The notes beneath the pieces were generated by a model that searched no databases, was not told the DNA's origin, and saw only the letters and a list, made by a program, of their open reading frames with translations. This document shows positions 26,064 to 35,312 of a stretch of 64,000 nucleotides of DNA, piece by piece. A program made the position numbers and the translations under genes. Positions within the stretch are counted from its first letter, which is position 1. Every line of letters starts with the position of its first letter. This stretch comes from Albibacterium sp035514885 (GTDB taxonomy: Bacteria > Bacteroidota > Bacteroidia > Sphingobacteriales > Sphingobacteriaceae): contig NZ_DATJCH010000024.1 in the NCBI RefSeq assembly GCF_035514885.1, positions 124,001 through 188,000 on the forward strand. Reading direction: 5' to 3'.

Positions 26064-27062
26064 TTATAAACCTAATTGTGCCGATATTTCAAGCATTCTT
26101 TCAATTGGTTTTCTGGCGCGTTCTATAACTTCAGGTTCTAAATCAATCTCTGGAAGTTCATACTTCATGCAGTTGTAAAGTTTTTCGAGGGTATTTAATT
26201 TCATATGCGGACAATCGTTACAAGCACATGCATTATTTGGAGGTGCTGGTATAAATGTCTTGTCCGGATTGGCTTTTTGCATTTGGTAGATAATACCACT
26301 TTCAGTAGCTACAATAAATGTTTGAGCCGGATTTTCTTTGGTATAATTTAATAGTCCTGATGTTGAACCAATATAATCAGCATTTTGAAGGATATGGTTT
26401 TCACATTCAGGGTGTGCTATTAATTTTGCTAATGGATATTCTTCTTTTAATTTATTAATTTTTTCCTGAGAGAATATTTCATGAACCATGCAGGCTCCAT
26501 TCCATAAAACAATATCATTCCTACCTGTTTTTTTAATTACATAATCACCCAAATTTTTATCCGGACCAAAGATAATCTTTTGATCTAAAGGTAAACTTTG
26601 AACAATCTGAACAGCGTTTGAGGAAGTACAAACAATATCACTTAAAGCTTTTAATTCTGCTGTACAATTTACATAGGTAATAACCAAGTGATCTGGGTAC
26701 TGTTCCTTAAATTTTGCAAATAAATGTGGCGGACAGCTATCTGATAATGAGCATCCTGCCTTTAAATCAGGCAATAGAACTTTCTTTTTTGGAGATAAGA
26801 TCTTTGCGGTTTCAGCCATAAAATGTACTCCTGCAAATACAATAACATCAGCTTCTGTTTTAGCTGCCTCTTGAGATAGGCCTAAACTATCTCCAATATA
26901 ATCAGCAACATCTTGTATTTCAGAATCTTGATAATAATGCGCTAAAATAACCGCATTCTTCTCAATTTTTAATTGCTTAATTGCTTCTACTAAATCTAAA
27001 GAAGGATCAATTGGTTCATCAACAAATCCTTTTTCATTCAAATCAACTTCGTAAGTTTCCAT
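26064..27062 (-). CDS. nadA: Quinolinate synthase A
   Basis: A 332-residue [4Fe-4S] enzyme that condenses iminoaspartate with dihydroxyacetone phosphate to quinolinate in NAD synthesis. Motifs are ILAHYYQDSEIQDVADYIGDSL, FAGVHFMAETAKIL, the cysteine-containing LKAGCSLSDSCPP, TYVNCTAELKALSD, MVHEIFS and the late NNACACNDCPHMKLNT. It is divergent from nadB, the previous enzyme of the pathway, across the candidate origin region, and it has a good promoter. thiL follows. Confidence 0.97.
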   Translation of the reverse strand: METYEVDLNEKGFVDEPIDPSLDLVEAIKQLKIEKNAVILAHYYQDSEIQDVADYIGDSLGLSQEAAKTEADVIVFAGVHFMAETAKILSPKKKVLLPDLKAGCSLSDSCPPHLFAKFKEQYPDHLVITYVNCTAELKALSDIVCTSSNAVQIVQSLPLDQKIIFGPDKNLGDYVIKKTGRNDIVLWNGACMVHEIFSQEKINKLKEEYPLAKLIAHPECENHILQNADYIGSTSGLLNYTKENPAQTFIVATESGIIYQMQKANPDKTFIPAPPNNACACNDCPHMKLNTLEKLYNCMKYELPEIDLEPEVIERARKPIERMLEISAQLGL

Positions 27063-27083
27063 TCCTTATTTTAAACTCTTTCA

Positions 27084-27111
27084 CAAAAATACATAATCTT
27101 AATGAATTCAA
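27084..27111 (-). promoter_or_regulatory. nadA promoter
   Basis: On the minus strand, TTG (27109-27111) and TATTTTTG (27084-27091) are spaced 17 bases apart, a good match to the Bacteroidota consensus. The expected start near 27079 leaves a leader of about 17 bases before the nadA ATG. Confidence 0.6.
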
Positions 27112-27443
27112 TATTTTCATCTTTGAACATCTACAACAATAGTAAAAACTCTTTTATATAAAATTCTTTTATTGTTTATTAAGATGTTGGTATTGTTAAA
27201 AAGAAAGCCCTTTTTTATTTTGAATTCTGTTTGTAGTTTTAAACTAACAATTTCTTAACATTCATATGACACTTAATTACTTGAATTTCAATTGCTCCTT
27301 TATAACCTAATATTTTCATTTAAATTTATATGTGAATTTCTTTCATAGATGTGGAGAGTGTATAACTGCTAATTTTTCTTGTATAACTTTTTGTTTTTTG
27401 TAGAGAGTTTTGATTTTTATGTCAATTTTTGAATTTCTAATTA

Positions 27444-27472
27444 TTGACTAACGTTTAGTTCACATAAATTTC
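27444..27472 (+). promoter_or_regulatory. Possible nadB promoter
   Basis: TTG (27444-27446), an 18-base spacer and TAAATTTC (27465-27472, one mismatch to TAnnTTTG). The predicted start near 27477 would place the inverted DnaA-like pair inside the nadB leader. Confidence 0.4.
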
Positions 27473-27487
27473 ACACCTTTATGATAG

Positions 27488-27513
27488 TTATCCACGAAAA
27501 TACCAGTGGATAA
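27488..27513. repeat. Inverted pair of DnaA-box-like sites
   Basis: TTATCCAC (27488-27495) and its exact complement GTGGATAA (27506-27513) are separated by 10 bases. Each is an 8/9 match to the DnaA box TTATNCACA. The pair ends 20 bases before the nadB ATG, so it could also be an operator for nadB. Confidence 0.6.
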
Positions 27514-27532
27514 TTTAATTTAATTTTTAAAA

Positions 27533-29119
27533 ATGAATAATGTTGATTTCTTAGTTGTAGGATCAGGTATTGCAGGCCTTAGTTTTGCTTTAAAAGCAGC
27601 CCAACATGGTAAGGTTCTTATCATTACGAAAGCAAATGAAGATGAATCAAATACGAAGTATGCTCAGGGTGGTGTGGCTGCAGTTGTGGATAAGTCAGAC
27701 TCATTTGAAAAGCATATAGCTGATACTCTGAATGCTGGCGATGGATTATGCGATAAAAAAATTGTGGAAATCGTTGTGAAGGAAGGACCTTCTAGAATTG
27801 ATGAAATTATAGAGTACGGAACTCATTTTGATAAGACACTTAAGGGTAAATACGATTTAGCAAAGGAAGGTGGTCATTCGGAGAATCGTATTCTACATTA
27901 TAAGGATATAACGGGTTTTGAAATAGAACGGGCTTTATTGGCTAAAGTGCATGAAAATGAGAATATTAGTATTCTTACTCATTATTTTGCTGTTGACTTT
28001 ATTACCCAGTATCATTTAGGAAAGCATGTGGATAGGTATTCACATGATATTAATTGTTATGGTATTTATGCTCTTAATACGAAGGAGAATAAGGTTGAAA
28101 AGTTTTTAAGTAAGGTTACAGTTATTGCAAGTGGTGGTGCGGGACATATATATTCGAGTACTACAAATCCGGTTATTGCTACCGGTGATGGTATTGCAAT
28201 GGTTTATCGTGCAAAAGGTAAAGTTAGAAATATGGAATTTATACAGTTTCATCCTACTGCCTTATATAATCCTGGTGAGTATCCTGCTTTTTTAATTTCT
28301 GAAGCTTTACGTGGTTTTGGTGCTGTTCTTAGAAGGTTAAATGGTGAGGAATTTATGTTTGAGTATGATGAGCGTGGTTCTTTAGCACCTCGGGATATAG
28401 TAGCTCGGGCCATCGATGCAGAGATGAAGAAGTCTGGTGAAGACTATGTTTATCTCGATATAACCCATCAGTCTAAGAATGATCTGTTGACTCATTTTCC
28501 TAATATATATGCGAAGTGTTTAAGTATTGGAATTGATTTGAGTAAAGATTTTATTCCCGTAACTCCGGCTGCTCATTATCTATGTGGAGGAATCTATGTA
28601 GATGAGGTTGGACAAACCAGTATTAATCGTTTATATGCTTGTGGGGAATGTGCGTCTACAGGTTTACATGGCGCAAATAGATTGGCATCTAATTCTTTAT
28701 TAGAAGCTACAGTTTTTGCTCATCGAATTTATGAAGATGCTATCAAGAAATTTGAATCATATACTATTCCTGAAAATATTCCTGACTGGGATTCTTCTAA
28801 TACACAATTATCGAATGAGGATATTCTGGTAATTCATAATTTACGTGAAACTCAGAAGATTATGAGTGATTATGTGGGTATAGTACGTTCTGATTTTCGC
28901 TTAGATAGGGCGATAAGAAGATTGGGTTTGTTGTATGAGGAAACGGAGAGTTTTTATAAAAATACAAAGTTGTCTGTTAAATTATGTGAGGTAAGGAATG
29001 TAATTCAGGTAGCTTATATTGTTATTAAGAGTGCTATGCTACGAAAGGAAAGTCGCGGTTTACATTATACTACTGACTACCCAAAGCATGCTGAGGAGAT
29101 CCATGATACTTTGTTTTAA
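27533..29119 (+). CDS. nadB: L-aspartate oxidase
   Basis: A 528-residue flavoprotein of the succinate dehydrogenase/fumarate reductase family that oxidises aspartate to iminoaspartate, the substrate of NadA. The FAD motif is GSGIAGLSFALKAA (about residues 9-22), followed by SNTKYAQGGVAAV. Further motifs are EGGHSENRILHY, FIQFHPTALY, RGSLAPRDIVARAID, the catalytic TPAAHYLCGGI and HGANRLASNSLLEA. The length is normal. Codons end in T or G more often than in genes on the left of the window, in line with a strand change at the upstream gap. A gamma-carbonic anhydrase gene follows 20 bases later. Confidence 0.97.
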   Translation: MNNVDFLVVGSGIAGLSFALKAAQHGKVLIITKANEDESNTKYAQGGVAAVVDKSDSFEKHIADTLNAGDGLCDKKIVEIVVKEGPSRIDEIIEYGTHFDKTLKGKYDLAKEGGHSENRILHYKDITGFEIERALLAKVHENENISILTHYFAVDFITQYHLGKHVDRYSHDINCYGIYALNTKENKVEKFLSKVTVIASGGAGHIYSSTTNPVIATGDGIAMVYRAKGKVRNMEFIQFHPTALYNPGEYPAFLISEALRGFGAVLRRLNGEEFMFEYDERGSLAPRDIVARAIDAEMKKSGEDYVYLDITHQSKNDLLTHFPNIYAKCLSIGIDLSKDFIPVTPAAHYLCGGIYVDEVGQTSINRLYACGECASTGLHGANRLASNSLLEATVFAHRIYEDAIKKFESYTIPENIPDWDSSNTQLSNEDILVIHNLRETQKIMSDYVGIVRSDFRLDRAIRRLGLLYEETESFYKNTKLSVKLCEVRNVIQVAYIVIKSAMLRKESRGLHYTTDYPKHAEEIHDTLF

Positions 29120-29139
29120 TTTTAATCTGTTTATATAAT

Positions 29140-29649
29140 ATGGCTTTACTTCTTCCTGTAATGGGTGTTCATCCAGTTATTCCTGAAGGTTGTTTTGTAG
29201 CGGAAAATGCTACTATTGTAGGGGATGTTATCCTAGGAAATAATTGTTCTGTTTGGTTTAATGCTGTTATCCGTGGAGACGTTAATTTTATAAGGATTGG
29301 ACATCATAGTAATGTACAGGATGGTGCTGTTATTCATTGTTCTTATAAAACGGCTTCTACAAGCGTTGGTAATTATGTTTCTATTGGGCACAATGCGCTT
29401 GTACATGGCTGTGTAATAAAGGATCATGTATTGATAGGAATGGGTGCCATTGTGATGGATCATGCTCTTGTAGAAGAGTATGTTATTATTGCTGCCGGAG
29501 CTATTGTTTTAGAGAATACGGTTTGTGAATCTGGCTTTATTTATGCCGGGATACCTGCTCGGAAAATTAAAGCCATTAGTGATAAACAAAGAGATATGTT
29601 AAATACCTTACCACATAATTATGTGATGTATTCAAACTGGTTTGAATAA
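29140..29649 (+). CDS. Gamma-carbonic anhydrase family protein
   Basis: A 169-residue left-handed beta-helix protein. It has hexapeptide repeats, and the usual metal-binding histidines occur in GHHSNVQDGAVIHCSY and GHNALVHGCVI. It matches the YrdA/PaaY type of gamma-CA-like protein, for which true carbonic anhydrase activity varies. It follows nadB on the same strand and ends 6 bases before the opposing lipoprotein gene. Confidence 0.9.
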   Translation: MALLLPVMGVHPVIPEGCFVAENATIVGDVILGNNCSVWFNAVIRGDVNFIRIGHHSNVQDGAVIHCSYKTASTSVGNYVSIGHNALVHGCVIKDHVLIGMGAIVMDHALVEEYVIIAAGAIVLENTVCESGFIYAGIPARKIKAISDKQRDMLNTLPHNYVMYSNWFE

Positions 29650-29655
29650 AGGGTA

Positions 29656-31443
29656 TTAGTCGCTTTCTTTCGGTGTTATGGTTCCTGATTTGATAAAAGG
29701 CTCTTCTGTACCATCATTCTCAGGATTCGGTTGTTCTATTACTTCTGTTTGTGGAGGAGGTGAATTACTGCTGGTTCCTTTGGCTGGAACGGTTACGATC
29801 TCTTCTTGCTCCCAATTAGGTCTGATAGTTATTATCTTATTCCAATACCATAATTGTTCAGCTTGTTTCTTTTCTGGAAGGTTTCCTGTATCCCATTTTT
29901 GATTATTATTATCATCGTAGATTACTCGGACCGAATAATTTCCTCCGGGATATTGCTTATAGCTTATCTTTTGTGAAGAATTTATGGTGTGAACAGCTGC
30001 TACCTGAGTTTTATCTTCTTTAATTAATTCAACAATGTAGTTGTTGGAATCTGGTAATTTTACATCTAGAATGATGTCGCCATAGTTTTCGGTATCGTCG
30101 AATGTGAACTTTCTTTGTCCGGCTTGAGATTTTTCACCGAAGTGACCTGTAAATGCTCCCTCTTCTAATTCTAACAGATAGGTTCTTCTTGGTCGCCAAC
30201 GGAAAGTTAAATTGGCTTTTCGCTGGTTATTATTATCCAGCGTTAGTTGAAAATTATTAACCCGAGTAGTATCTTCAAGTAGTTTAATTTTTGAAATATC
30301 GGCAGATTCTATGGGTGCCGCCGCGGTAAATACAATATTCTTTACCGCATCTACTCTTTGTGAAGATAGATTATCGGAGATGATTATGCTACGATCATAT
30401 TTATCGTTTTTACCGCGTCTTAATAATATTGTATCAAGAGGTGTAGAATTTTGGCTTAATTCAACTTCGAGGGTATCGAAGGTTAGTTCAGGTAACCATA
30501 TGAAGGCGCTATCGCGCATTTTAGTAAACTCGGTTAACTTGTTGTTATCTAACTCGGTATTGTTTAAGATTTTAAGTGTAGGATTTTCGACTGGCTTATT
30601 GAACGAGAGTAGAATCCGTCCGGTACTTTCAATTTTGTTTTCTATTATTCTAAAATTAGCCGGTATTTCTTTAAAGGTGCTTAGTTTTATACCACTTATA
30701 TTTTTATCTAATACGATGCTATCTTTAAGAAATGCTATCTCTTCATCCGGACTGTTATAGATGCGATCATTATTGGTTTCTTTTAATGCATAGATTCGAT
30801 AGGTGTTTTCGCTTAGATTTTTAAATTGGAAGTTTCCAGAGCTATCGGTTCTTGTAAATATATTTGCCTTCCGTTTTCCAAATATTGAATCTTGCTTAAT
30901 TGGAATCAGCAGAACCACAATGTCTTTTTCAGGCTCTAAAATATAGGAGTTTATAACATTCCCCGATATTGTTAGAGAATCTATTTCATTACCGGTCGAG
31001 AAAACATAGCTGTAGTTAAGTAATGGGTTCCCTTCATTCACATCGACTAAGCCTTTTCCAAAGTTTAAAGAGTAAGTTGTATTCTCTGCTAGTGAATCAG
31101 GTAATTTGATGAACAGCGACTTTTTTTTAATTCTTAATTCTGGTGTGACATCAACATCCGGAGAGATACTGAATTCTGTAAACTGATTATTGAGTTTTAC
31201 ATATTCATTAAATTCAATTTCAATCTCTGGACTTGCAAAGTTTTTTGTGAGATTAGCTGGTGTCTCTTTTACTATTTTTGGTGGAATAGAATCTTTAGGT
31301 CCTCCAGTTGGTTGTTGCATGCTTGCACAACCGGTAATAAAGGCTGAAAGTATAAAAGCGAACATCAAAAAGCATAATATTTGATTTAAGCCTATTTTTA
31401 ATCGATTTAAGCCACTTTTATGATTTTTGATATTATGATTCAT
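29656..31443 (-). CDS. Ig-like domain lipoprotein
   Basis: A 595-residue exported lipoprotein. The signal segment CFLMFAFILSAFITGC ends in a lipobox, followed by ASMQQPTGGPKDSIPPKIVKETP, which opens a bacterial Ig-like (Big_5 type) domain found in many Bacteroidota proteins of this kind. The middle has a second beta-sandwich (FGKRKANIFTRTDSSGNFQFKNL, carboxypeptidase-regulatory-like). The tail is Pro/Glu-rich and low in complexity. The role is unknown; a place at the outer membrane is likely. It is transcribed away from mnmG with a gap of 77 bases. Confidence 0.85.
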   Translation of the reverse strand: MNHNIKNHKSGLNRLKIGLNQILCFLMFAFILSAFITGCASMQQPTGGPKDSIPPKIVKETPANLTKNFASPEIEIEFNEYVKLNNQFTEFSISPDVDVTPELRIKKKSLFIKLPDSLAENTTYSLNFGKGLVDVNEGNPLLNYSYVFSTGNEIDSLTISGNVINSYILEPEKDIVVLLIPIKQDSIFGKRKANIFTRTDSSGNFQFKNLSENTYRIYALKETNNDRIYNSPDEEIAFLKDSIVLDKNISGIKLSTFKEIPANFRIIENKIESTGRILLSFNKPVENPTLKILNNTELDNNKLTEFTKMRDSAFIWLPELTFDTLEVELSQNSTPLDTILLRRGKNDKYDRSIIISDNLSSQRVDAVKNIVFTAAAPIESADISKIKLLEDTTRVNNFQLTLDNNNQRKANLTFRWRPRRTYLLELEEGAFTGHFGEKSQAGQRKFTFDDTENYGDIILDVKLPDSNNYIVELIKEDKTQVAAVHTINSSQKISYKQYPGGNYSVRVIYDDNNNQKWDTGNLPEKKQAEQLWYWNKIITIRPNWEQEEIVTVPAKGTSSNSPPPQTEVIEQPNPENDGTEEPFIKSGTITPKESD

Positions 31444-31520
31444 TTTTTAAAAGTTATTTACTTCTACGCCTTTTAAATAAATTATATTTTTATTAGATTA
31501 ATTCTTTGATAATGAGTTAT

Positions 31521-33380
31521 TTATGATAAATGAACGACTAAAACTGATATATCTGAAGGCGTAACTCCTGAAATCCTTGATGCTTGCCCAATTGTTCGTG
31601 GTTTCACTTTGTTCAATTTTTCTCTCGCCTCTTTAGACAAAGAATTTAGTTTTGAATATTCAAATTCTGGATTGATCATTTGATCTTCCATCTTTTTCAT
31701 TTTATTGATTAATTCAAATTCTTTCTGAAAATAACTTTCATACTTTACTTTTATTTCGGTCTGCTCAATTGTTTCTTCATCATATTTATTTAGTAATTCT
31801 TTAAATTCCGAATTTGAATTGGCAAGGTCATAAATATTTAATTGCGGCCTGGTTAATAGATCGACCATTTTCTTGTTTTGTGTCAATGGACTGTTGTTGT
31901 TTTCTACAAGGATTGGATTAATTAGATCTTTATCTATTGACGTCTTTCTTAAATATTTTATAACCGTGTTTGCATTATCTACTTTTTCATTAACCTTATC
32001 AAGCCTGTCTTGTGAAACAAGTCCTAGTTTATGGGCTAATGGAGTTAAACGTTCGTCTGCATTATCTTGTCGTAATAGTAAACGATGTTCTGCACGAGAA
32101 GTAAACATGCGGTAGGGCTCTTCTGTACCTTTGGTAACCAGGTCATCAATAAGGACACCTATATACGCTTCACTCCTCTTAAGTATTAGTTCATGTTGAT
32201 CGTTTATTCTTTGATGTGCATTGATACCTGCGATCATACCCTGACTGGCTGCTTCTTCGTATCCGGTAGTTCCGTTAATTTGTCCTGCAAAGAAAAGGTT
32301 CTTAATCAAGAAGGTTTCCAATGTGGCATCTAACTGCATTGGTGGGAAAAAATCGTATTCGATTGCATAACCAGGGCGGAACATTTTTGCGTTTTCAAAT
32401 CCTGGGATCTTTCGTAAAGCTTTATATTGAACATCTTCGGGAAGAGATGTAGAGAAGCCATTCACATAAATTTCTACTGTATTCCAGCCTTCAGGTTCAA
32501 CAAATATTTGGTGACGATCTCTACCGGCAAATCTGTTTATTTTATCTTCAATAGATGGGCAATAACGCGGACCTAATCCTTTAATTCTACCAGTAAACAT
32601 TGGCGATTTTTCGAATCCTTCCTTTAATGTTTCATGTACGCTTTCGTTAGTATAAGTAATCCAACAACAACGTTGTTCTTTTGGAGTTTCAACGTCAGTA
32701 TAAGAAAATTTCCCTTTTTTCTCATCTCCCCATTGTTCTTCCATCAAGGAATAGTTGAGACTACGGCCATCAACGCGAGGCGGCGTTCCTGTCTTCATTC
32801 TTCCAGAAGCAAAGCCAAGACTAATGAGTTGTTCGGTAAGTCCGGTAGCAGCTTTCTCTCCTGCTCTTCCTCCTCCGAATCTTTTTTCGCCAATGTGAAT
32901 TAAGCCGTTTAGAAAAGTTCCATTGGTCAATACAACGGAATCGGCGGGTATTTCGATTCCTAAAGATGTTTTAACTCCTGCAGCTCTACCATTTTCAATA
33001 AGAATTTCCTTTACTGTATCCTGCCAAAAATCAATATTCTCTCTGTTTTCAAGCTGTAGACGCCACTCTTCCGAGAAACGCATTCTATCATTTTGCGTTC
33101 TGGGACTCCACATAGCAGGTCCTTTAGATTGATTTAACATTCTGAATTGAATGGTTGTCTTATCAGATACAATTCCTGATAATCCTCCCATCGCATCAAT
33201 TTCTCGTAATATTTGACCTTTGGCAACTCCACCCATAGCTGGGTTGCAGCTCATTTGCGCGATAGTTGTCATATTCATGGTAACTAATAATACGCTCGAA
33301 CCTAAGTTGGATGCAGCAATGGCAGCTTCGCAACCGGCATGGCCACCTCCAACAACAATTACATTATATTTCTTAAACAT
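31521..33380 (-). CDS. mnmG: tRNA uridine-5-carboxymethylaminomethyl modification enzyme MnmG
   Basis: A 619-residue FAD protein that, with MnmE, modifies the wobble uridine of certain tRNAs. It has the FAD motif VVGGGHAGCEAA close to the start, MSCNPAMGGVAKGQI, TGTPPRVDGRSLNY, RYCPSIEDKI and the late TSRAEHRLLLRQDNAD. I start it at the ATG at 33380 (MFKKYNVIV). The open frame extends 10 codons further, to 33410, but those codons lie in the parS-like palindrome and do not fit the family. mnmG is often close to the origin in bacteria. It follows the ABC-F gene on the same strand. Confidence 0.96.
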   Translation of the reverse strand: MFKKYNVIVVGGGHAGCEAAIAASNLGSSVLLVTMNMTTIAQMSCNPAMGGVAKGQILREIDAMGGLSGIVSDKTTIQFRMLNQSKGPAMWSPRTQNDRMRFSEEWRLQLENRENIDFWQDTVKEILIENGRAAGVKTSLGIEIPADSVVLTNGTFLNGLIHIGEKRFGGGRAGEKAATGLTEQLISLGFASGRMKTGTPPRVDGRSLNYSLMEEQWGDEKKGKFSYTDVETPKEQRCCWITYTNESVHETLKEGFEKSPMFTGRIKGLGPRYCPSIEDKINRFAGRDRHQIFVEPEGWNTVEIYVNGFSTSLPEDVQYKALRKIPGFENAKMFRPGYAIEYDFFPPMQLDATLETFLIKNLFFAGQINGTTGYEEAASQGMIAGINAHQRINDQHELILKRSEAYIGVLIDDLVTKGTEEPYRMFTSRAEHRLLLRQDNADERLTPLAHKLGLVSQDRLDKVNEKVDNANTVIKYLRKTSIDKDLINPILVENNNSPLTQNKKMVDLLTRPQLNIYDLANSNSEFKELLNKYDEETIEQTEIKVKYESYFQKEFELINKMKKMEDQMINPEFEYSKLNSLSKEAREKLNKVKPRTIGQASRISGVTPSDISVLVVHLS

Positions 33381-33393
33381 GATTTTGTGATAT

Positions 33394-33434
33394 GGTTTCA
33401 CGTGGAACATTGGAAAAATGTTCCACGTGAAACG
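33394..33434. promoter_or_regulatory. parS: Two inverted parS-like ParB sites
   Basis: GTTTCACGTGGAACATT (33395-33411) and its perfect complement (33417-33433) are separated by GGAAA. Each arm contains a near-palindrome around CACGTG. Compared with the chromosomal parS consensus TGTTNCACGTGAAACA, the right site (33419-33434) matches 15 of 16 bases, and the left site, read on the minus strand (33394-33409), also 15 of 16. The pair sits in the gap between the ABC-F gene and mnmG. parA and parB are not in the window. The 17-bp hairpin could additionally affect transcription. Confidence 0.75.
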
Positions 33435-35312
33435 TTAATTTTCTTTTTCCAATAAAGTGAGCCAACGATCTTCTTTTTCTGATAGCTGCTTATTTAAATT
33501 TTCAACTTCCTGTGCAATCTCTATTAATACATTATGGTCGCTAACTGTATTCATGGTTTTTGACTTTTCTTGTATTTGTTCTTCAAGTTGGGGTATTTCT
33601 TTTTCGAGTGCTTTTAGTTCTTGTTTTTCTTTAAAGGTAATTACATTCTTTTGAACTTTTAATACAGGCTTATGAATAATTGTATTTTGTTTTTCGACTT
33701 TCGTTGCTCTTTCTTTGGTTTCTTTTTCTTCTAATTCCTGTTCTAGTTTATAGTCGGAGTAATTTCCATTATAGACTTTAAGTTCAGGTGAATCTGTAAA
33801 TATGAATAACTGGTCCGTAAGTCGGTCCAATAAATATCTATCGTGTGAAACAAGTATTAAAACCCCTGAATAGTTTTCCAAAAACTCTTCTAATACATTT
33901 AATGTATCTATATCTAAATCGTTTGAAGGTTCATCGAGGATTAAGAAATTTGGATTTGTAATTAGAACTCGTAAAAGTTGTAAACGTTTCTTTTCTCCCC
34001 CACTTAATTTATTAACAAAACCAAATTGCTTTTCAGGTGGAAATAAGAAATGAGTCAATAATTGAGATGCACTTATCAGATCTCCGTTAGCCATCTTAAT
34101 AAATTCAGCGATGTTTTTTACAATGTCAATTACACGCTCGTTTTCATTCAGTTTTAAACCAAGTTGACGGTAGTAGCCGAATACAGTAGTATCTCCTTTT
34201 ACTACAGTTCCATGATCAGAGTCCAGAACCCCAGTAATTAAATTTAAAAAGGTTGATTTTCCTGTTCCATTTTTTCCTGCTAAGCCTATTCTGTCACCCT
34301 TTTTGAAGGTATATGAAAAGTCTTCAATAATAACATGATTATTAAAGGATTTACTCAGGTTGTTTATCTCTAAAATTTTTCCACCTTGTCTGGAGATTTT
34401 AACACTCAATTGAACAGATTCTTTTACGTTCTTATTTTGAGTTTTTTCTTCCAGGTCATAATAAGCATCAATTCTGGATTTTGATTTTGTTCCTCTGGCT
34501 TGAGGTTGTCGACGCATCCACTCGAGTTCTTTTCTTAAAAGATTTTGGTTTCGCTCTAGTGCGATGGATTCTCCGGCTTCTCGTTCTTCTTTTATATTTA
34601 AAAAATTATCGTATTTCCCTTTATAGCTATAAATCTTACCCTTATCTAACTCCCTTATTTCTGTGCAAATGTTATTCAGAAAATAACGGTCGTGTGTTAC
34701 AAAAATAAGCGTTTTCTGTTTGGTAGTTAATAGCTTTTCAAGCCATTCTATGGTTTCAATATCCAAGTGGTTGGTTGGCTCATCTAATATATAAATGTCA
34801 GGTTCGTTAATTAATAACTTTGCTAGTGCCAATCTCTTTTGTTGGCCTCCAGATAAGTCTTTAATTTCCTGATCTAGATTCTTAAGTCCTAATCTGCTTA
34901 ATACTGTCTTGATATGATATTCATATTCCCAAGCATTAGAAGCACTAAGCTTTTCCGTTACTTCGGCAAGCTTTTCTTCTTGAATAGGATCCATCTCTAT
35001 CAAACGTTCGTACTCTTTAATTAATTGCTGTTGTTCGTTATCAACGCTAAATACAAAATCATTGATGGTCGTTAATCCTTCGAACTTTGGGTCTTGTTCT
35101 AAATAACCTATATTGATTCCTCTTTCTGAAACAACTTTTCCAAGACTTGGGTTCTCTATTCCAGCAAGTATTTTAAGAAGAGTGGATTTCCCGGTACCAT
35201 TGATCCCCACTAATGCAATCCGATCCCCTTTTTGTATCCCAAAAGAAAGGTCTTTAAATAGCCAACGATCACTATAAATATGACCTAGAAGTTCTGTTGA
35301 TAAAATACTCAC
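33435..35312 (-). CDS. ABC-F family ATPase (Uup-like)
   Basis: A 625-residue cytosolic protein with two nucleotide-binding domains and no membrane segments. The first has GINGTGKSTLL, LSGGQQKRLALAKLL and YILDEPTNHLDIET; the second has AGKNGTGKSTFLN, LSGGEKKRLQLLRVL and FLILDEPSNDLDIDTL. The linker contains the ABC-F helical motif, and a C-terminal coiled coil (about 540-620, Glu/Lys-rich) resembles Uup, which binds DNA and helps ribosomes. ABC-F factors act on the ribosome. Its start overlaps the previous gene by 4 bases, so the two are coupled. Confidence 0.92.
   Translation of the reverse strand: MSILSTELLGHIYSDRWLFKDLSFGIQKGDRIALVGINGTGKSTLLKILAGIENPSLGKVVSERGINIGYLEQDPKFEGLTTINDFVFSVDNEQQQLIKEYERLIEMDPIQEEKLAEVTEKLSASNAWEYEYHIKTVLSRLGLKNLDQEIKDLSGGQQKRLALAKLLINEPDIYILDEPTNHLDIETIEWLEKLLTTKQKTLIFVTHDRYFLNNICTEIRELDKGKIYSYKGKYDNFLNIKEEREAGESIALERNQNLLRKELEWMRRQPQARGTKSKSRIDAYYDLEEKTQNKNVKESVQLSVKISRQGGKILEINNLSKSFNNHVIIEDFSYTFKKGDRIGLAGKNGTGKSTFLNLITGVLDSDHGTVVKGDTTVFGYYRQLGLKLNENERVIDIVKNIAEFIKMANGDLISASQLLTHFLFPPEKQFGFVNKLSGGEKKRLQLLRVLITNPNFLILDEPSNDLDIDTLNVLEEFLENYSGVLILVSHDRYLLDRLTDQLFIFTDSPELKVYNGNYSDYKLEQELEEKETKERATKVEKQNTIIHKPVLKVQKNVITFKEKQELKALEKEIPQLEEQIQEKSKTMNTVSDHNVLIEIAQEVENLNKQLSEKEDRWLTLLEKEN

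Larger units (their letters stand above)
27063..27532. other. oriC: Candidate replication origin (nadA-nadB gap)
   Basis: A 470-base, very AT-rich region between divergent nadA and nadB without open frames. It carries DnaA-box-like sites: TTATCCACG (27488-27496), TTATCCACT on the minus strand (27505-27513), TTATACACT on the minus strand (27357-27365), and weaker 7/9 matches at 27350-27358 and 27378-27386. Bases 27061-27180 contain 18 C and 4 G on the plus strand, while 27301-27420 contain 17 G and 9 C. This agrees with a shift from C-rich to G-rich plus strand across the window. parS-like sites lie 6 kb away. dnaA is not in the window, so the call is inference. Confidence 0.5.

Noticed and set aside
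33381..33410. Ten extra N-terminal codons of mnmG (MFHVKPYHKI)
   Set aside because: They arise because the parS-like palindrome happens to be open in this frame; MnmG proteins begin at MFKKYNVIVVGGG-like sequence.
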